Of a stretch of DNA of 64,000 nucleotides, positions 1-11,200 are shown one piece after another (within the stretch, counting starts at the first letter, position 1; each line of letters opens with the position of its first letter). This DNA comes from Roridomyces roridus. Its lineage: Eukaryota; Basidiomycota; Agaricomycetes; Agaricales; Mycenaceae. Location of the stretch: NCBI GenBank assembly GCA_029378245.1, contig JARKIF010000008.1, positions 248,001 to 312,000 on the forward strand. Reading direction: 5' to 3'. The notes below the pieces were generated by a model. It made no database searches and was not told where the DNA came from. It saw only the letters and a program-made list of their open reading frames with translations. The position numbers were made by a program, and so were the translations under genes.

Positions 1-148
1 CAGGTTCTCCGAGATCCTTGGTCCGTTCAGCCTTTTGTTTTCGCGCCTTTCGAGGTTGGGACTTAGACGGCGGGAGGATAGCCAGAACGGAATGACACAC
101 GCCTCTCCGAGAACGAGATGGGCTTCGCTGAGCAGAAACTTCAGCCAT
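1..148 (-). CDS. 5' part of an unidentified gene cut by the left window edge
   Basis: An ATG at 148 (minus strand) opens a frame with no stop to the window edge, 49 codons. It begins MAEVSAQRSPSRSRR and continues through a very basic stretch (PRKARKQKAERTKDLGE). A possible 39-nt in-frame intron (GTGTGT donor, CTAAG acceptor) lies in the middle and would join the Ser/Arg-rich start to the basic part. No domain is recognisable from so few residues. The composition looks like coding sequence rather than a shadow frame, because nothing is coded opposite it. The product is unknown and the call is tentative. Confidence 0.35.
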   Translation of the reverse strand, partial: MAEVSAQRSPSRSRRGVCHSVLAILPPSKSQPRKARKQKAERTKDLGEP

Positions 149-470
149 GATGGTCTAGAGTAAGATGATTCCGACTGTTTGACTCGCAAACAAAGTATTA
201 TTTGCGAGCCGAGTAAATACGAATACAAAGCTGGTTCGAACGACGAAAGCTACATAGAGCACCGGGTCCAAAATGAGTGTACTGAGCGCACTGATATACA
301 AAGGGGGGACGCTAATTGAGGGGGTCAAGATGGGTAACGAAGGTGGTCTTGATACAAGACGAGAGGGATAATCTGATACAACTCCAGCGGACGAGGAATT
401 AGGCAGAGTGTAAGGTGTATGAGAGAGAACAAGAAAAAGGAGAGTGGCGGCCAGGAATTGCTTGGCGAAA
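149..470. other. Intergenic, 322 bp
   Basis: This stretch lies between the presumed start of the left-edge gene and the stop of the PKA gene, both on the minus strand. It should hold the PKA 3' UTR and the promoter of the edge gene. Open frames across it are low-complexity and match nothing I know. No RNA gene or repeat is visible. Confidence 0.4.
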
Positions 471-1871
471 TTAGAATTCGGTGAACTGATATGCAATAGG
501 ATCGAAACGCTCGTGGACGGGCGGAAGTTGCTCCTCCCTGATCAGTCCGGGCATTTCGTCCGCAGGGGGGAAGGGGAAGATGCAAAAAGTGACGTGTATC
601 ATCCACGGATGAGGTGTGGGGAACGATTGGAGCGTTTATTTCCCGGCGCTCCAGAGCGTCCCAATCGACACCTCTGAACCACGGATGGTCTAGAATGTCC
701 TGTGGCCCTCCAATCATATTCCCGAGGCGCTGGGTACGGTCCGGGTTCAGGAAGGCCCGAATCAGCGATCGGGAAAGCGGGTCCATGCTCCTCGGCCAGT
801 GGATGTGACCATTGAGGATCTTTTCGTAGATGCCGTAGGGAGACTCGTCGAAAAAGGGAGGGTACCCGACGAGCATCTCATAGCAGAGGACACCGCATGC
901 CCACCAATCCGCGGCCTTGCCGTGACCAGTCGGATTGGATGATTTCAGGCGCGAGGTATTCGGGCGTGCCGCACAAAGTCCAAGTACGGTCGTCCACAAT
1001 TTTTGCAAAGCCGAAATCGGTGAGTCGCAAATAACCACGCGAGTCGAGGAGGAGGTTCTCGGGCTTGAGGTCACGGTAGATGATGTTGAAAGAATGTAAA
1101 TATTTGAGAGCAAGGATGATGGTGGCCAGATAAAATCGCGTAACATCCGGCGTGAAGCGCTGGGCGCGGCGGAGATGGGTGAATAATTCTCCGCCGGGTA
1201 CGTAGGACATCAACATGTACACGTTGAGGCTGTCCTGGAATGTAGCAAAGAGGTCGACGACGAAGGGGTGTTGGACGCGGGACAGAATGTAGCGTTCTGC
1301 ATTGACATGCTCGACCTGCCGCAGGCGAACGATGTCGGTTTTGCGCAGAACCTTCATAGCGAAATGGTTCTGGGATCCTGGGGAAGCCGGATTGCGATGG
1401 CGAACCAGCAGAACCCGAGCAAAGGTTCCGGTACCTGTCATGTCGCTCATCAGCCAAAAAAAAAAGAGTGGCAAGAGGCGAGGACGAACCGAGTGTGCGG
1501 GTTACTTCAAAATCGGTAAGATGAAGACCCGTTCTCTGGAGATGGACCTGCTCGTCCTCGAGAATCCTGAGGGGAGGCTGTGGCGGCGGTGCAGCTCTAG
1601 GCTGTGACTCGACGTCCATATCCACAGACGGGGCCGAATCGGACCATACTGCAGAATGAGGCCCATGTGTTTCTGGGCCGCTGTAGCGTGGTTCGGTGTC
1701 GATCACAATGTCGTCTCCGTTCTCGCTGTTTGGGGGCGTCAACGGAGCGTCCGGGACAACTGTGATCTGAGCCTGAGAGCGCCTCGGTTGAACAAGTGGG
1801 TTGGGCGAGCCGTCGGACGAGAGGGGTGGCGGGAGAGAGGTTGCTCTTGGGGAGATTAAAGGCACGTCCAT
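471..1871 (-). CDS. pka1: cAMP-dependent protein kinase catalytic subunit (AGC kinase), frame broken twice
   Basis: Serine/threonine kinase of the cAMP pathway. An N-terminal extension of about 130 residues, rich in Pro and Ser, precedes the kinase domain; long extensions are common in fungal PKAs. The start of the domain ([11 protein letters not shown]) is joined to [13 protein letters not shown] by a 55-nt intron (1435-1489). Visible motifs are the catalytic loop [10 protein letters not shown], the DFG block LTDFGFAK, the activation loop [15 protein letters not shown] and [12 protein letters not shown]. The AGC tail ends FTEF at the stop (471-473), the classic hydrophobic PKA terminus. Two single-base frame changes interrupt the gene: near 928-931, between the APE motif and GHGK, and in a C6 run at 565-570 (minus-strand sense). 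No intron can explain either. The family is certain; whether this copy is functional is not. Confidence 0.85.
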
Positions 1872-2350
1872 TGCCGCAACAAACTTCTCAGCAACGCTCC
1901 GCCTCTGGAGTGGGAGTGCACGAGCAGTGCTGCACCCGGTATTGGAGCGAAGAGGAAAAAGGCAGACGAAATGAGTATCTGCTGCAAGTGGAAGGAGGTG
2001 AAGGAGACGGGATGTGGCGGTTGGTGTAGACGTCCTGCGCTACGCAGAAGAGACGGCAGAGGGGAGGAGGAGAGCTGCTGTCGCGTAGCTATTGACGGGA
2101 GACTGAAGGAAGCGTCAATTTGATCTTCTTGTGCCACGCGCAACATTAGGCTCATTTCACAATTCCCATGGTGAAAATGGCAGACAGACACAGAGGAGCC
2201 TCATAATAAATTCCCTGAAACCCTTACGTGCCTAAGAGCCCCGTTGAGCGATCCAGGACCATTTTCTACTGCTTGGATCATGTCTGCCGACGGCTGTTCC
2301 GTGAGAGAGTGGCGGCCGAGGCCCATCACAAATCTTGACTTGATTCCACC
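1872..2350. promoter_or_regulatory. Divergent intergenic region between PKA and TFB3
   Basis: These 479 bp separate the PKA start (minus) from the TFB3 start (plus), so both promoters must lie here. I see no tRNA, strong repeat or convincing TATA element. The overlapping short frames are not protein-like. Confidence 0.5.
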
Positions 2351-3569
2351 ATGGCCAATCGAATGAACTGGCTCCAGGGCAAGACTGTAAGGAAAAACAC
2401 GCCTGGAAACGCGTCCCATTCCCGCTCCTCTTCTACCCCTCAAATCCACAGCACTTCTGCCACCATCTTTGGCGGCGGCGTCAAAGATCCCTCAGGCCGC
2501 ATAACAGAGTACTCTGTAATCCTTTCCCGCTGACTTGTATAGTCTTCCCTGTTTACCTGAGAGACAGTCAGAGGATGACCAGTGTCCCGTATGCAAGTCG
2601 GACAAGTATCTAGAGAAGAAACTGCGACTACTCGTCAGCTCCTGCTACCACAAAATGTGCGTCCGTCTTAGTTGTACGCGTCTCTGAAAGCTCATTGTAA
2701 CAAGGTGCGAGTCGTGCATCGACCGCCTATTCACACTTGGACCAGCTCCGTGTCCAATATGCAACAAAGTGCTACGGAAGCTGGCATTCACACCGCAGAC
2801 ATTCGAGGATCTGGGTGTGGAGAAGGAGATTGCTATACGACGGAGGATTGCAAAGAGTGCGTTGCGAACACTAGCCTTCCTCACTCTCTTAACGCTGCGC
2901 AGATTCAACAAACGAGTAGAAGACTTTATGAGCCTACGAGACTTCAACGACTATCTCGAGGACGTCGAGGACATCACCTTCAATTTAATAAACGACGTCG
3001 AACCAGTAGAGACCGAAGCGCGGATCGCAGCCTACCGAGAAGCCAACGCTGCTCTCACCCTCCTGAACACCCAACGAGAAGAAGCATATATCCATTCTCT
3101 ACGGCAGGCCGAGGAACAGGAGCGCAAAGAAAGGGAATTGCGAGCAGAAGAGCTGCGCCGCGAGGAAGAAGAAGAGAGGGAAGCAAAAGAGCTGGGCAAA
3201 CGCGATATCATCGACCGTCTCGAACGTGCAGACGGTTCCGACGCCAGTGGTGTTGTGCGTAAAGCCAAGCGCGAACGTGCGGAGAGGGAGGCGACTCGCA
3301 AGGGTGTTGCACCAGGCAAGGGTCCCCAGGCCCTTCTTCGAGCCCGGCTGGCTGCTGGCGCGGCGACGACAGCCGTCAAAGACACACCGCACATTCCGTT
3401 CCAGGACGAATACTATGCGTACGACGATATGTTCACCATGCAGTCGGTGTATGTCGACCGGGCGAGCGAGGCGGTGAGGAAGGACCGCGAAGGCATTATG
3501 CGTGCCGGAGGATACTGGGTCGAGGAAGCTTGGGAGAGAGCTGTGCGCTCGGCGGTCGCGGGGACTTGA
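2351..3569 (+). CDS. TFB3: TFIIH/CAK assembly subunit TFB3 (MAT1), RING finger protein
   Basis: TFB3 bridges the CDK-activating kinase to core TFIIH in transcription initiation and nucleotide excision repair. The N-terminal C3HC4 RING is visible across three exons: CPVCKSD, then LLVSSCYHKM, then CESCIDRLFTLGPAPCPIC. Introns are at 2516-2567 and 2657-2704 (donor GTGCGT). The MAT1 core follows (FTPQTFEDLGVEKE, FNKRVEDFMSLRDFNDYLE, EDITFNLIND). After it comes a charged coiled coil of Glu/Arg-rich heptads (about 3090-3330) and the C-terminal part ending SAVAGT. The start at 2351 gives a plausible basic N-terminus, but an upstream exon is not excluded. Between RRRIAK and FNKR lies a perfect-looking 46-nt intron (2858-2903) whose removal would break the frame by one base. 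Confidence 0.88.
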
Positions 3570-3610
3570 TTTATTGCCACTAGGATCCATCGATGCAGGC
3601 GGAGATGTTA

Positions 3611-5345
3611 TTATGGTTTAGGATTATATGCAGCAATGGACTTGTACACTACATTCAGGAAATCTGCTGGCAAAACAAATTCGTATGTCGCATCCTTGCT
3701 CTCTCCGATTCGCTCAAAGGGGCGGACATGGGGAAGTAGAGAATTTGGTATGCTTTCTTCTTCCTGAAAAGCCGTCAGCCTGGTAGTCAGCAGTGAGAGG
3801 AAGGACAGACTCTAGTTTCTTGGGATCCAGTCTGAAAAACTGCATAACGTCTTTGGTGGACATCTCGTCCTCTTTCCCCGCCGTCTTGTTCGGCTTTGGA
3901 AGGACATTCTCGTTGCGGATGTTGACACTGATGATCTGTATTTCATCGTCGTCGTCTTGTTCAGAACGGAGTGCGTTATCGACGCGGGAGCGCTTGAGAG
4001 GGACAGGGCAATTATGCGACGACGCAGGGCGTTTAGTAGAAGCGCCGTTGTCATCGTGTTGTCGAGGCAGAGACGCAAACGCATCTAATCCCATCCGTCG
4101 CAGTTGCTTTTTCGGCAGCCTGTTGTTAACGAGTCACTCAACACTTCCAGCTACACGATGGCGAGACATACTTGGAAGGATCAAACTCGAGGAGATTGAC
4201 TGTTCCTTTCTTGTTGATTTCGTAGCCCACGATGGTGCGCGAGTGTCCGGCGTGCTGTAGGATAGAGGCATGCGCGAAGTAACGGTAACAGCAGAGGCGC
4301 CAAACAAGACGTCGTTGATCGTCTTGGGTCGTTGTTCGACCAGGACTTTGTCCTTGTCGACCAGACCGTCGGGACGCGAGAAATACTCGACAACCCAGTC
4401 AGTCAATAGATCCGCTCCTGAACAATATTAGATCAAGGTAAGCCAAGTCATGAGCAGTACCTCTCTTATTCTCCTTTAAATCAAAATCGACTAACGTGGC
4501 TCTACACAAATTTCAGCCTCTTACACCGAGAAAGCAGGAAAAACAAACGGTATGCCACGAAACGTGAACGCAGCAAGCAAATCAGACGTCCCAATCCACT
4601 TCCTCGAGCCCACAAGAGACTTGAGCTGCTTGGCGCCTTCAGGATCGAATCCCGCATGCCACGCATCCTCAATCCACTGCTGAAGATTACGAACGCCTGG
4701 CGGTATAGGGTGGTCCAGGAGGGGAAAGTACATGGACTGAAGCTCTTGGTCCATTAGTGAGACGCAAGCCATCATGAAGTTTCGGTAGCTAGCAGGGATT
4801 CAATAAGTGCATAGTGCGCGGAAAGGAAAGGAAGACGAACCCACATCCCCACCCAGCATCAAAGAACTCGCGATTAACCAGCACTGCCCGTTCGTAGCAC
4901 AACACCGCGCGTCTGGTGTACCCATTGGTATGCGATTTATTCAGATGTTTCTTCAAAACGGGTATAAGACCTGTATGTATTGGTTGGTGAATGTGGCATG
5001 GAAAGAGATGGATGGTATGCTACCAGGCGTAAAGTTCGAGGGTGGGTCCGCAGTTTGTGCCGGGTACCAGAATTTATCTTTCCCTTTCTCCAGGGGTGGC
5101 TTGAACTTTTGGGCGCCTCCTGTATTGGGTTTGGGTCTGCTAGAGCCCGCTTTGGGAGACTCTGCGACTGGTGTCTTGCTAGAGGAAGAGGAAGCTTCCG
5201 GTTGCTGCTCGTTCTCAAAGTGCTCCTCGTAGTGTTGCTCGCGCTGAGAGGCAGAGAGGTGGTCCATGGTGATGTGACATATCTGACATTGAATCGACTG
5301 CGACGACGACGTGTCTATGCGGCCGTGGCTGAGGGTATAGGACAT
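3611..5345 (-). CDS. C78-family deubiquitinase (ZUP1/ZUFSP-like, Mug105-like)
   Basis: A cysteine peptidase of the UFM1-protease-like C78 family; ZUP1/ZUFSP members cleave K63-linked ubiquitin chains. The N-terminus carries one C2H2 zinc finger (CQICHITMDHLSASQREQH), followed by a Ser/Lys-rich linker. The peptidase domain is split by introns. NREFFDAGWGCG is joined to YRNFMMACVSLMD, so the catalytic Cys of WGCGYRN is intact. Downstream are WIGTSDLLAAFTFRGIP, VDFDLKENK, GADLLTDWVVEYFSRP, the His block HSRTIVGYEI and LLEFDPS. The C-terminal half has an acidic patch (SEQDDDDEIQIISV) and ends KSIAAYNPKP after a 46-nt intron near 3770. The start at 5345 begins the zinc-finger exon. The frame is intact through every splice I could follow. 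Having one zinc finger, as in yeast-type Mug105, distinguishes it from the four-finger human protein. Confidence 0.85.
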
Positions 5346-5443
5346 TGCCAGTGGCGTAGCGCGTCAAGAGGCGTGTGATGACCGATCAATGATGGCGGTC
5401 GCGTTTCTTCGACTATGGATTTTATTACAACTGAAAGAAACGA

Positions 5444-6541
5444 CTATTGGGCAGGAGTATCTGCCGGCCCTGCACGCGCACCCATGGCAGCCTGCCCCGC
5501 AGCCGTCGCAGCCAAGCGTGACCGCTTTCTCTCAGCCTCGGCCTCCTTCTCCCGCTCGATCTCTGCCACAATCGCCTCGATTTGCGCCAGGTCCAGGTTC
5601 TGCAATTCAAAATCAATAAATGGTCTCTGGCAGGTCGCGCAACGCACCGTCACTTTGCCATACTCTCCATGACGCTAATCTCAATATTCTTGGCCCCGGT
5701 CTGTACGACCTCGAGCAGAGACTTGACCGTGAGCTTGATGCTCTCCTCCCTCGTGAGATCGTCCTTGTGGTTCTTTTCCAGAAACTCGCGCACGGTTTTC
5801 GACGAACGGCCGATGGCATTGGCTTTCCACGCGCTGTAAATGCCGCTCGGTTCAGTTTGGTAGAGGCGCGGCCGCGTGTCGTTGGGGTCAAAGCCGACAA
5901 TGAGGGTGGATATGCCGAATGGTCGGACACCGCCAGATTGTGTATATCTCTGCACAAATGAGAAGAGTAGTAGAGGAACGACAAGCACGCACCTGCTTAA
6001 TGCCCGCAATGTGCTTTGTGATGTACTCCACCGTAACTGGATCCTCGACCGTCAGACGATGACTTTGGCATTCTATCCGCGCCTTGTCGATGAGGACACG
6101 ACCATCGGCAGTCAACCCTGTAACACGTATTAAAGCGATGAATCGAGCAGAGGTGGACGCGTACCAGCAAAGGCAAGACAGATATGGTCATCCAGCATGA
6201 CAACCTTGCGGACCGTTCGCGGGTCCTGGAGTTGCAGGACCGACTTTTTCTCTACGCCCAGAACGACGACATCCTTTCCACGAACGCCGACCTGGGGCAT
6301 TGTTGAGGAGGGCTAGTTTAGAGGCTGAGAGTAGCACGTACTGCGCAGGTTCCCTTTCGTACTGCTTCGCCTGCATACTCGACCTAATATACGCGTCAGC
6401 TAACCGCGCTTTGGAGTGGTTTCTTGGGTGACCTGGAAGAGATGGCCATCGGGGGAGAAGACGGTGAGTGCTGTTATTGGAATGAGGACGTGGAATGCAA
6501 GAGCAGTAGTCGAACATACCGCGATCGTAGGACCTGGACAT
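5444..6541 (-). CDS. PRE6: 20S proteasome subunit alpha-4 (PSMA7/Pre6)
   Basis: An alpha-ring subunit of the 20S core particle. It starts MSRSYDR at 6541 and continues, over short introns, into [20 protein letters not shown], the proteasome A-type N-terminal signature. Further blocks are [89 protein letters not shown] and ALL-type helix [18 protein letters not shown]. The specific matches to PSMA7 ([19 protein letters not shown]) separate it from other alpha subunits. The C-terminal helix ([20 protein letters not shown]) is reached through a last intron. No GT donor keeps the frame there, but a GC-AG intron (5600-5658) does. The tail ends GPADTPAQ. Confidence 0.93.
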
Positions 6542-6675
6542 GGGTGAGGTTTAAGTTGCTGCTTGACGCGCGTTCGCTGTCCGGATATGGAAGTCAACTG
6601 ATGGCGGCAACTCGTTACATTTCAATGATTTCATCGTCTATTCCCAAGAACCGAGCATTACAAGTACATCGTTGA

Positions 6676-7477
6676 CTATTCTTCTCGACTCCGCTTCAGC
6701 GACGAACTAGATGTTTGTTGCGGTGGTGCCTGTGCAACCCCAGTAACACCAACAACGAGTCCCTTCAACCAGCCATTCTCCCGCCGTAAACCCTCGCACT
6801 CGCGCTCCAACTCGTTCACACGGCCCTCCAATTCTTTCGCTTTGGTCTCGAGCGCTGCCTCCCGCTCCTTCTTCTTCAGCCTGAAACGCGCCGAAGCAGC
6901 AGTGTTTCGTCTGCGCTTGTCCTCTGCAACATTGAGAGTAGGGGCTGCGACGTCCTCGGGCGAGTCTGCGAGGGAGGCAGAAATGGATGACTTTCGGGTG
7001 CGAGCACGTTTCGCAGGTGGGTAGTCGGTCGATGACGACAACGTCGGAGATTGTTCCGGTGCAGGTGTCATCTGCGGGAAGGGTGCCGGAGGACCATTAC
7101 CCTGCACTGCCGAGTGGAGTGCAAGGAGCTGGACGATAGAAGGCGAAATGGCGGAGGTGGAAGGTGGTAGATTGAAGTTGGCCAGAAACTGGCCGAGGTC
7201 GTAGCCCTGAGCACCGTCCGGAACGTTTATGCCAGTGACCATGTTAACATGCCCATGGTGGAGCATAGGCTCCGAGGCCTGGTGGTCTGCGTCGTCGTCG
7301 TCGGCATCACGGTTGAGTCTTTTGGTGTCTGGGATGGGGATCCTCAGAGTCGAATACGAGGTTGTTCCACAGCAAGTCTGGGAACGCGGGCCCGGAGAGC
7401 AAATCCTGGTTGCTGTTGGAGGGGGGCAGAGGCGGATGCACAAGGTTGAGACCCTGCAGCGCGGAGGACGGTGGCAT
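6676..7477 (-). CDS. bZIP transcription factor of the Cys3/MetR-Gcn4 type, frame change in the N-terminal part
   Basis: The C-terminal third holds a bZIP: basic region EDKRRRNTAASARFRLKKKE, then a leucine zipper (LETKAKELEGRVNELERECE). The pattern RRRNTAASARFR is the form seen in fungal Cys3/MetR-like sulfur regulators and Zip1-type factors. A Ser/Thr/Pro-rich central region and FNLPPSTSAISPSIVQLLAL precede it. The likely start is the ATG at 7477 (MPPSSALQGLNLVHPPLPP), giving an N-terminus ending DLLWNNLVFDSEDPHP. To join that segment to DTKRLNRDADDDDADH, one base in the C-rich stretch near 7331-7338 must be dropped. A different in-frame ATG at 7506 avoids the shift but yields a Cys/Arg-rich, implausible N-terminus. 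The target pathway (sulfur or amino-acid metabolism) is inference from the family. Confidence 0.8.
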
Positions 7478-8226
7478 GCTTGCGCGAGGATTGCGTGAGG
7501 ATGCAAAGCAGGCTGTCGCTTTACAATATGTACACTTGAAGGACGAGGAAGACAAGAGGCGATTCAGTCTTAGCCGGTCCATTTGATCGAATCTGACTAA
7601 GTCACGTCGGCGGCGCATGCTTTTTCCATAGGACACGTTTCACGATCGGAAAATTTATCTCTCACTGCTGTTGGTGCTGCTGTAGTCGATGTACAGAGGT
7701 CATAAAAAACAGGCGCTCGGTGCCTTATCTACAGCAGTAACAAGTTGAGATCTCGAGATGGTCAGTAGCTCCGCATTTAAGACGCAATTGGTGAGGTAAT
7801 GTCGCCATCGGTACCGTGATCGAGAGACCGCGCTTACCTAGCAAACCTTTAGCAATGAAATTCATCCACAAGGCTTTGGCAAGGCTCCCTATCAATCGGA
7901 GAGGCCAAAAACGCGCTACCCGCTCTTACCCGCTCCCTTGGACGGCTATTGTGAATGGATAAACGGGGAACGCGGGCAGTCGGGCACATGGCAAGCTGAT
8001 AAATCATGCAAAGTCGAGAATGCAGAGAAGCGCGAACGTGGAATTAGTTCAGTACTTTGACAGTTGGGCGGGATGTCTATCCAAGCATCTGACTCACACC
8101 CGGTCCGACGACCGATGCAATCTAATCTGATCGTATCATTTGACTGTATCATTGATATCATCAATGACATTAGCAGACTGACGCGCCCACGACGTGTCTT
8201 GCCAAAGTCCATATTCTTACCCGGGA
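7478..8226. promoter_or_regulatory. Divergent intergenic region between the bZIP and Arf-GEF genes
   Basis: These 749 bp hold the promoters of two divergent genes. The minus-strand bZIP leader includes short upstream frames; one starts at 7636 and runs in frame into the proposed start, so the bZIP start could lie further upstream. Near the Arf-GEF start is a perfect 7-nt inverted repeat with a 3-nt spacer at 8150-8166. No RNA gene is apparent. Confidence 0.5.
8150..8166. repeat. Perfect 7-nt inverted repeat upstream of the Arf-GEF gene
   Basis: The arms CATTGAT and ATCAATG flank a 3-nt spacer, about 60 bp before the proposed ATG at 8227. It could be a binding site for a dimeric factor or chance; nothing else supports a role. 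Confidence 0.4.
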
Positions 8227-11200
8227 ATGGCATCGCCGAAGCATGTCCTCTATTCCCAAATTCTCTCAGTCACCACGTCCATGCGCAAAAATTCGCGGTG
8301 GGCATGCCGGGACCCACTTTATGAACGGCCGAGACGCTGGGCTGGGCAGCAATCTTGGCCTGCGCGTGTCCTCGTCGTCACCAGCAGCGAGGACGATTAG
8401 CAGAGAGGCAGATCTCATGCTTGCCTTCGAGGACCTACGGCGCGCTGTCCGGGACGTCGAGGACATCTTCACAGTTCCACTACCCACTTTGCTGCAACCC
8501 TTCTTCGCCATTATTCGCTCTCCGCTGTCCACAGGGCCAATCACCTCGGCTGCTCTCTCCGCCCTCCACAACTTTTTCGTGTCCGGCCTCATCTCTTCCA
8601 AATCCCGGGATCTCGATACAGCCCTCATCGAGTTTAGCAGCACCGTGTCGCATTGCAAATTTGAGGCCAGCGATTCTTCCGGAGACGAAGTGGTTATGCT
8701 GCGAATCATGACCGTGATACATGACTGCTTGTGCGGCGGAGTCGGCGCTGGGCTTGGCGATATAGAGGTCTGCGAAATGCTCGAGACCGTGTTGACCACC
8801 TGCTGCCAAATGCGTCTTACAGAGACGCTGCGGCGCTCAGCAGAGAATACGATGCACTCGCTCGTTCGCACCGTCTTTTCGCGTCTCCACTCTTTAGATC
8901 CCAGGACTGAAGAAGACAAGTTGGCCACAGACGAGACCGTGCCAGACGCCGAAATTCGCATGACCGTGTCGAGCACGGAAGAGAACGTTGGAGAATTCGC
9001 AAGAGGTTGTGGTAGAAGAAGGCCCCGAGGACGCTGGACGTACTCCTTCTTCTGCTACTATTGCTCGCCCAGAATGTATGTCCATTTTTTCTCTATTGCC
9101 TGTTTAATCTCGACTTCAGATGGCCTCCCGTCCATTCTCGAACTTTACGTGTCCTAATAAATGTGCTCGACCCCAACGACCAGCAACACACAGATTCGAC
9201 TCGTCTCGTTGCCTTGGGCATTCTCAACGCAGCATTCGAAGCTGCCGGCACGCGGCTCCCCGACTTTCCCTCCCTGGAGGCTCTTATCCTCGATTCCGGC
9301 TGCAAATATCTCTTCCAACTCGCGCGTTCAGAAAACATCTATCTCCTGCACTCGGCTCTCCGTACAATCTCCACCGTGTTCGACACGATGAGGAGCCATC
9401 TCAAGTTTCAGCAAGAGCTGTTCTTGGCTTTCACCATCGACCGACTTGCCCCGCCACCCCCGCCACCCGGTAGGAAACAGCCAAACAACGGGCTGTATGC
9501 TGGGTCGCCGAGGCCGGGGACTCCTGCTCCCGCTTCCCCAGCTCTGGCTCCCCCAGAAGCAAAACCCGAACACGAAGCGGGGACAGCGACGCCGACCAAA
9601 GCCGTTGTTCCTCCCGCTCGAGGTGAAACGCGCGACTTGATGCTGGAAATCCTAAGCCAGATTTCGCGCCACCCGAGCTTCATGGTGGATTTATACATCA
9701 ACTATGACTGTGATATCAACTGCGAGAATCTTTTGAACGGTTGGTGGAGTTTTTGACCAGAGGGGTGTACCCGACGCCTGGGGGGCTGGATATCAGGCAG
9801 CGGAGCGCGCAATATCTCTGTCTGGATCTTTTGCTGGCATTTGTGAATGATATGGCGGCGCGTGCGAGTAATGTGTGTATTTTGTCTTCTCCTAATCAGC
9901 AGTATTTGATCCTTTTCTTCGTAGGGAGCTGAACCCTGGCCATCAGATTTCCCTGAACCCGATGCGCTCTCTCAAGCCAAATCACAAAAGAAACTTGTCA
10001 TCGCAGCTGCCGCTCGGTTCAATACCAAGCCCAAGACGGGGGTAGCATTCTTGGAAGAGAATAAACTCATCTACACTGACCTTCCGGGTGACATGCCGGA
10101 GAGCGCCAAAGCGCACAACCTCGCTGTATTCCTCAAGGGGTGCACGAGGTTGGATAAGCGCCTCCTTGGAGATTATCTGTCGAGGGAGGAGAATTTACCG
10201 TTACTCAAGGCTTTCATTGGGCTTTTCGATTTCCGTAATGTGTGTGCTTTCCTTCTTTTTCTGGGTTGTTTGGATATTGAAGATGCATAGAAACGATTCG
10301 CGGACGCTATGCGCGAGCTGCTTGAGGCCTTCCGACTTCCGGGCGAAGCTCAGCAGATTGCAAGGATAACAGAGACGTTTGCGGCGATTTATTTTGCTTC
10401 GGAGCCGGAGGAGGTGCAGAGCGAGGATGCTGTCTACGTTCTGTCGTACTCGGTCATCATGCTCAACACCGATCTGCATAACCCACAAGTTCGGGTACGC
10501 ATTTTCCCCCCCATTCTTGGATATTGCTCATTTTTTGTAGAAACGCATGTCGTTTGAGGACTACCAGAAGAATCTGCGAGGCGTGAACAATAACACGGAT
10601 TTCAGCCCAGAGTTTTTGGTTTGTCTTACAACTCGTCTCGGAATTCAGACTCACGTGACTTGCAGCAAAACATTTACGATTCCATACGGAAACGCGAAAT
10701 TGTCATGCCCGAAGAGCACGTCGGCCAAGTCGGGTTCGAGTACGCTTGGAAAGATTTGCTCACTCGGGCGCAGAAATCAGGTACGCTCGAACCCTGCTAA
10801 GAGTTCACTCTTGATTTTTTCTCTCCAGGCAATCTGATGTCATGCAACTCATCCCTCTTTGATGTTGATATGTTCAAGTCCGTCTGGAAGCCCGTCATTT
10901 CCGCGATAGCATATGCGTTTATCAGCTTTGACGACGATTACATCATCCAGAGGTCCATCGCTGGCTTCCGACAATGTGCGACGCTGGCAGGACACTTTCA
11001 GCTTCCGGATGTGTTTGATTTCGTGGTTGTTTCGCTGTCTCAGGCGACGAGCCTCTTGTCCGAATCCATCGCCGGTCAGGTGCCCAATTTCCCTGTGGTC
11101 GATGTGGAGGGGCAGTCTGTTACGGTGTCCAACCTGTCGGTCAAGTTTGGGACCAATTTCAAGGGACAACTTGCTGCCGTTGTCCTTGTTCAATATCGTG

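Noticed and set aside
928..931. A tiny intron explaining the PKA frame change
   Set aside because: Only one surplus base separates the conserved blocks and no GT-AG pair of workable length exists around it.
2672..3262. 196-codon plus-strand frame overlapping TFB3
   Set aside because: It is out of frame with the RING and coiled-coil coding sequence and very Arg/Ser/His-rich, as expected for a shadow.
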